From: Candidatus Leptovillus gracilis
GTDB lineage: Bacteria > Chloroflexota > Anaerolineae > Promineifilales > Promineifilaceae
DNA length: 64,000 bases
Direction: 5' to 3'
NCBI GenBank assembly: GCA_016716065.1
Contig: JADJXA010000006.1
Coordinates: 280,686-344,685, forward strand
Shown: in pieces, positions 61,639 to 64,000 of the stretch
Numbering within the stretch: position 1 is the stretch's first letter
How the letters are laid out: each line of letters opens with the position of its first letter
Translations under genes and position numbers: made by a program
Notes under the pieces: model-generated
Told to the model about the DNA's origin: nothing
Seen by the model: only the letters and a program-made list of their open reading frames with translations
Databases searched by the model: none

Positions 61639-62621
61639 ATGTCAGAAAGTTGTTCTTGCTAAACAATCTGGGTCTGCTGCCCAGCGTATCGTTGAACTGG
61701 ATGGCGGCGCTGCAGCTTTGGCCGCTGCTGCTGGTTTTAATCGGCGTGAACATTGTTGTGCAGCAAGCGCCACGGCCGTTGGGCGGGTTTCTTAGCGCAC
61801 TGGTGGGGGTAACGGCCGTTGCCATCTTCGGCTACGTGCTGCTGTTTAGCCAGGACAATCCCCGGCTGGCCGGACTCGGCTTGCAGACAAACCCGGCGGA
61901 GATACAAACACGACAAATCTCCTTCACCGCCGACGATATTCAATCGGCCGATGTCGAATTGGATCTGGGCATGGCCGGGGCAGCCGTCTCGGCGCTGGAA
62001 GACAGCGCTAATCTCATTGAGGGGCAGGTCAGTTACGTTGGCGACCTGACGTTCGACGCCAGCCAAAGCGGTTCCCGCGCCAACATCTACCTGAGCGAAA
62101 AGAACAGCGGACTTTGGTGGCTGAATCCCAGCTCCTGGGCCAGTGGTGGTCTGGAGAAATGGCAAATCGGCCTGAATCCGGGCGTGGTATTGGATTTGCG
62201 CCTGGACGTTGGGGCAGGGTCGGCCACGCTGGACCTGCGTGAATTGTCTTTGCGGCAGGTGGACGTGGATGGCGGCGCGGGCAGTATGGAACTATTTTTG
62301 CCGGACGGGGATTACGACGGTGTGGTGGACGTTGGCGCGGGAGCAACCCGTATGACGTTGGCGGAAAACGGCCGTCAACAGATCACAATTGATGGCGGCG
62401 CCGGCAGCCTGACCATTTTCTTGCCGGCTAACCGCGAAGCGCAGATCACGGTAAACGACGGCGCAGGAAGCTTCACGATTAACAGCAGCCGTTTCAACCA
62501 GTTGGACGGCCGTCCCGATGGCAATGGCGTATGGCAGACAGCCGATTACGGCCGTGCAGCCAACGCCCTGGACCTGAGTATTGACGTAGGCGCCGGCAGC
62601 GTTACTGTGCGTGAACAGTAG
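61639..62621 (+). CDS. LiaF-like Toastrack-domain membrane protein, one base missing near the start
   Basis: Best start is ATG 61639, nine bases after AGGAGG (61624-61629). It runs MSE and then loses frame; one extra A in GAAAG (61645-61649) would give MSEKLFLLNNLGLLPSVS, the normal start of this family, total about 327 residues. Hydrophobic segments lie in the first 90 residues. The rest is a repetitive beta domain with six GAG motifs (LDVGAGSATLDLR, VDGGAGSMELFLP, VDVGAGATRMTL, IDGGAGSLTIFLP, VNDGAGSFTIN, IDVGAGSVTV). LiaF-type proteins sense envelope stress; no LiaRS pair is nearby. Confidence 0.85.
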
Positions 62622-62627
62622 TTCAGT

Positions 62628-62735
62628 GTTCAGTGTTCAGTGTTCAGTGTTCGGTGTTCAGTAAAAGTCTGCCAGGAGTAGTCCCCACTGAACACTGGTT
62701 ACTGAACACTGGTTACTGGTTACTGGTTACTTTCT
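62628..62735. repeat. Tandem TCAGTGT heptamers and inverted copies
   Basis: TTCAGTG units repeat at least four times at 62628-62660, then GGTTACTG and CACTGAACACTGG copies follow in the opposite sense, ending at the sufE stop. Same type as 30681-30760. Confidence 0.8.
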
Positions 62736-63157
62736 TACTGAACCTGCGCCAGGGTTTTCATGTGGGCCAGGATGGCAGCGATGCCATTGAGCCGTTGTCC
62801 GCTGAGGACCGTTTGCAGGCCGGTGCGTAGATAAAACTCATGGGGCACGGCCGTTACTTCGGCGGTCGTTGTGGCATCCAACCCGTCTTGTAACAGGGCG
62901 GCAAACCCACGCACAGTTGGCGATTCGGGCGGGATGTCGAAGTGAAAATGGAAACGGCCGTTCACCTGTTCCGCATAGACAAAGACCGGCGTCAGACACT
63001 CATGGACCTGGTCCAGACTGCCGCCCTGCTCCTTTAACCACGACGGCAGTGGACGCAGTTTCTCCGCAAATTCCAGCAGCAGTTCCAGCTTTTCCTGCCC
63101 CTCACACTCCATAAAATCAGCCACTATTTCCTGCAAGCGTACCGGTAAATCGTTCAT
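62735..63157 (-). CDS. sufE: SufE-family sulfur acceptor protein
   Basis: 140 residues from the ATG at 63157 (MNDLPVRLQEIVADF); ATG 63172 is an alternative. SufE takes sulfur from the desulfurase SufS on one Cys. The Cys loop is present as VHECLTPVFVYAEQ near 56, and FHFDIPPESPTVRGFAALL and GLDATTTAEV match the family. No suf operon is nearby. Confidence 0.9.
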   Translation of the reverse strand: MNDLPVRLQEIVADFMECEGQEKLELLLEFAEKLRPLPSWLKEQGGSLDQVHECLTPVFVYAEQVNGRFHFHFDIPPESPTVRGFAALLQDGLDATTTAEVTAVPHEFYLRTGLQTVLSGQRLNGIAAILAHMKTLAQVQ

Positions 63158-63314
63158 CGCCTGATTCCTCATTTGCCAACCATCTTTCTAAAACCTGTCT
63201 GGTGTAATCTATACGCGCAAAGCTCATAATCTGACATTTTTGTCACCTCGTCAGATATTACCTTGTCATCTTGTCGGGTATAAGATTGGGCCAATTGTAC
63301 GGAAAATCAACCCG

Positions 63315-63387
63315 CCGGACACCCATTTGCGCCGGGCAGCAACAAACCGCTTAAAACGAAAAACCGGACTGGGGTGTCCGGTTTTCG
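63315..63387 (+). terminator. Orphan terminator-like hairpin with a competing upstream arm
   Basis: CGAAAAACCGGAC and GTCCGGTTTTCG (63357-63387) form a hairpin with a short T run. CCGGACACCC at 63315-63324 is fully complementary to GGGTGTCCGG at 63372-63381, the terminator's 3' arm, so the two foldings exclude each other, as in an attenuator. No gene ends just upstream on the plus strand. Confidence 0.5.
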
Positions 63388-63529
63388 TCAAGGGAAAGGA
63401 TGTTGCTCGAGGGGAGAGAAGAAGAGAAGAGAAAGAAATTTCAGATAGGAGGGTTCGTTCCAACTACAGATTAGTTTACCCGGCTTAAGTTAACAGGCGT
63501 TTAACCGTTTGTTATCGTCTTGCTAAGAA

Positions 63530-63633
63530 ACGAAAATTCATTTAAATGCGGGACTCGTCATTCCCGCGAAGACGGGAACCATGTTTTTGCAGGAGTGAAT
63601 GCCTTCGCGGGCTGTGACGCCCAAGTTCCGCCG
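63530..63633. repeat. SFPRRRES-type dispersed repeat, copy 2
   Basis: Begins GAAACGAAAATTCA, holds ATTCCCGCGAAGACGGGAA and CATGTTTTTGCAGGAGTG, ends CAAGTTCCG. Collinear with 51073-51187 in the same orientation, but somewhat shorter. Confidence 0.8.
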
Positions 63634-63721
63634 AGAGATCCTTCTGTTGCTAACGGCCGTCCTGAGGTAAACTACCTGTCGTCGTCATTGACAATCATTC
63701 CACAGAAAAAGGAAGTCCCCT

Positions 63722-64000
63722 ATGAAACGTATTGCACTCATCCTCTTGCTGCTGCTTGGCAGCCTCAGTTTGTGGTTTGCCGCGGCCGCCCAACCCACGC
63801 CGGCCGCCGATGAAACGGCCGTACCCACCGATTGGGTAGTGGTACGCGCTTATTTCAGCGACCGGCAAATGGTTGCCGACCTGGCCGCCTGGCGCGAACC
63901 CTGGGAAGTAAACTACGACCAGGGCTACGTGGTGCTAGATGTCAGCCCAGCCGAGTATGATCGCCTGCAGCAGGCTGGGTTTCGGTTGGAAATTGACGAA
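63722..64000 (+). CDS. Secreted protein, 5' part only (possible M14-type peptidase)
   Basis: Open from ATG 63722 to the window end, 93 codons. Preceded by AAAGGAAG. Clear signal peptide: MKR, a Leu-rich core (ALILLLLLGSLSLWF) and AAAAQP cleavage region. The following domain (VVVRAYFSDRQMV, EPWEVNYDQGYVVLDV, AEYDRLQQAGFRLEIDE) resembles the pro-region before M14 zinc carboxypeptidase domains in Chloroflexota proteins, but the catalytic part is outside the window. Product call is tentative. Confidence 0.65.
   Translation, partial: MKRIALILLLLLGSLSLWFAAAAQPTPAADETAVPTDWVVVRAYFSDRQMVADLAAWREPWEVNYDQGYVVLDVSPAEYDRLQQAGFRLEIDE

Larger units (their letters stand above)
63158..63721. other. Gene-poor spacer with an orphan terminator and a dispersed repeat
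   Basis: Holds the hairpin at 63357-63387 with a competing upstream pairing arm, and repeat copy 2 at 63530-63633. Short open frames here (for example 63240-63488) are not supported as genes. Confidence 0.5.

Noticed and set aside
63240..63488. Small 82-codon gene before the last secreted protein
   Set aside because: It runs through the orphan terminator hairpin, has no ribosome site, and reads as Arg-rich random sequence.
1..64000. CRISPR arrays, transposases, integrases or prophage genes
   Set aside because: No regular repeat-spacer array and no DDE, tyrosine or serine recombinase motif or phage structural gene was found; the repeats seen are short non-autonomous elements.

Overview
The window looks like a chromosomal segment of a Chloroflexota bacterium, probably an uncultured Anaerolineae/Promineifilaceae-type lineage. 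This is inferred from gene content and family resemblance (MurJ, MinCDE, NuoCD fusion, DNRLRE surface protein, hydantoinase A, LiaF-like protein, many GT39-type membrane enzymes), not from a marker-gene search. It is ordinary bacterial DNA with about 50 genes on both strands. I see no rRNA, no tRNA that I could recognise, no CRISPR array, no transposase and no prophage. The octamer ACGGCCGT recurs at very high frequency over nearly the whole window, in genes and between them, in the manner of the HIP1 element of cyanobacteria.

Layout. 0-7 kb (minus): a giant cyclase/ATPase/TPR signalling protein, a small membrane protein and a secreted DNRLRE protein. 7-11 kb (plus): murJ, recA with a consensus promoter and two LexA-type boxes, and a two-domain S1 protein. 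11-19 kb (minus): iscX-nuoB-nuoCD-nuoI, then an Mrp/Ind1-like ATPase, ricT, an HD-domain protein and moeA. This is a block rich in Fe-S enzymes and Fe-S assembly factors, headed by a consensus promoter. 19-24 kb (plus): a DUF3524/GTDC1-type tRNA-queuosine mannosyltransferase relative, an ATP-grasp protein and alpha-glucan phosphorylase with a palindromic operator. 24-27 kb (plus): two small membrane proteins, a single-domain response regulator and an overlapping PHP plus AlbA_2 fusion. 27-38 kb: O-antigen-ligase-like protein, phosphoribosyltransferase, quinone oxidoreductase, AI-2E transporter, a methyltransferase/GT39 fusion, a GT4 glycosyltransferase and an LPG-synthase-like flippase. 38-41 kb (plus): an unknown coupled pair, enoyl-CoA hydratase and a 2-hydroxyacid dehydrogenase. 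41-47.5 kb (minus): four multi-membrane glycosyltransferases, three of them overlapping. 47.7-49.7 kb (plus): minC-minD-minE. 49.7-55 kb: alpha-oxoamine synthase, polyprenyl diphosphate synthase, xpt and guaA. 55-62.6 kb: two paralogous membrane proteins, hydantoinase A, an EF-G-like GTPase and a LiaF-like Toastrack protein. 62.7-64 kb: SufE and the start of a secreted protein that runs off the window.

Five loci (minD, the 55.1 kb membrane protein, hyuA, the EF-G-like gene and the LiaF-like gene) carry single-base indels while the protein sequence is well preserved in adjoining frames. The EF-G-like gene also has a perfect consensus promoter. I read most of these as sequence or assembly errors that should be checked against reads, but true pseudogenes cannot be excluded from sequence alone.

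The intergenic space holds several dispersed elements: a 70-bp gene-end repeat whose stem shows compensatory changes, a family of ACAGGTTT/AAACCTGT hairpins at gene ends, a 100-bp SFPRRRES-type repeat, a CATTCTGA inverted-repeat element and tandem TCAGTGT heptamers.
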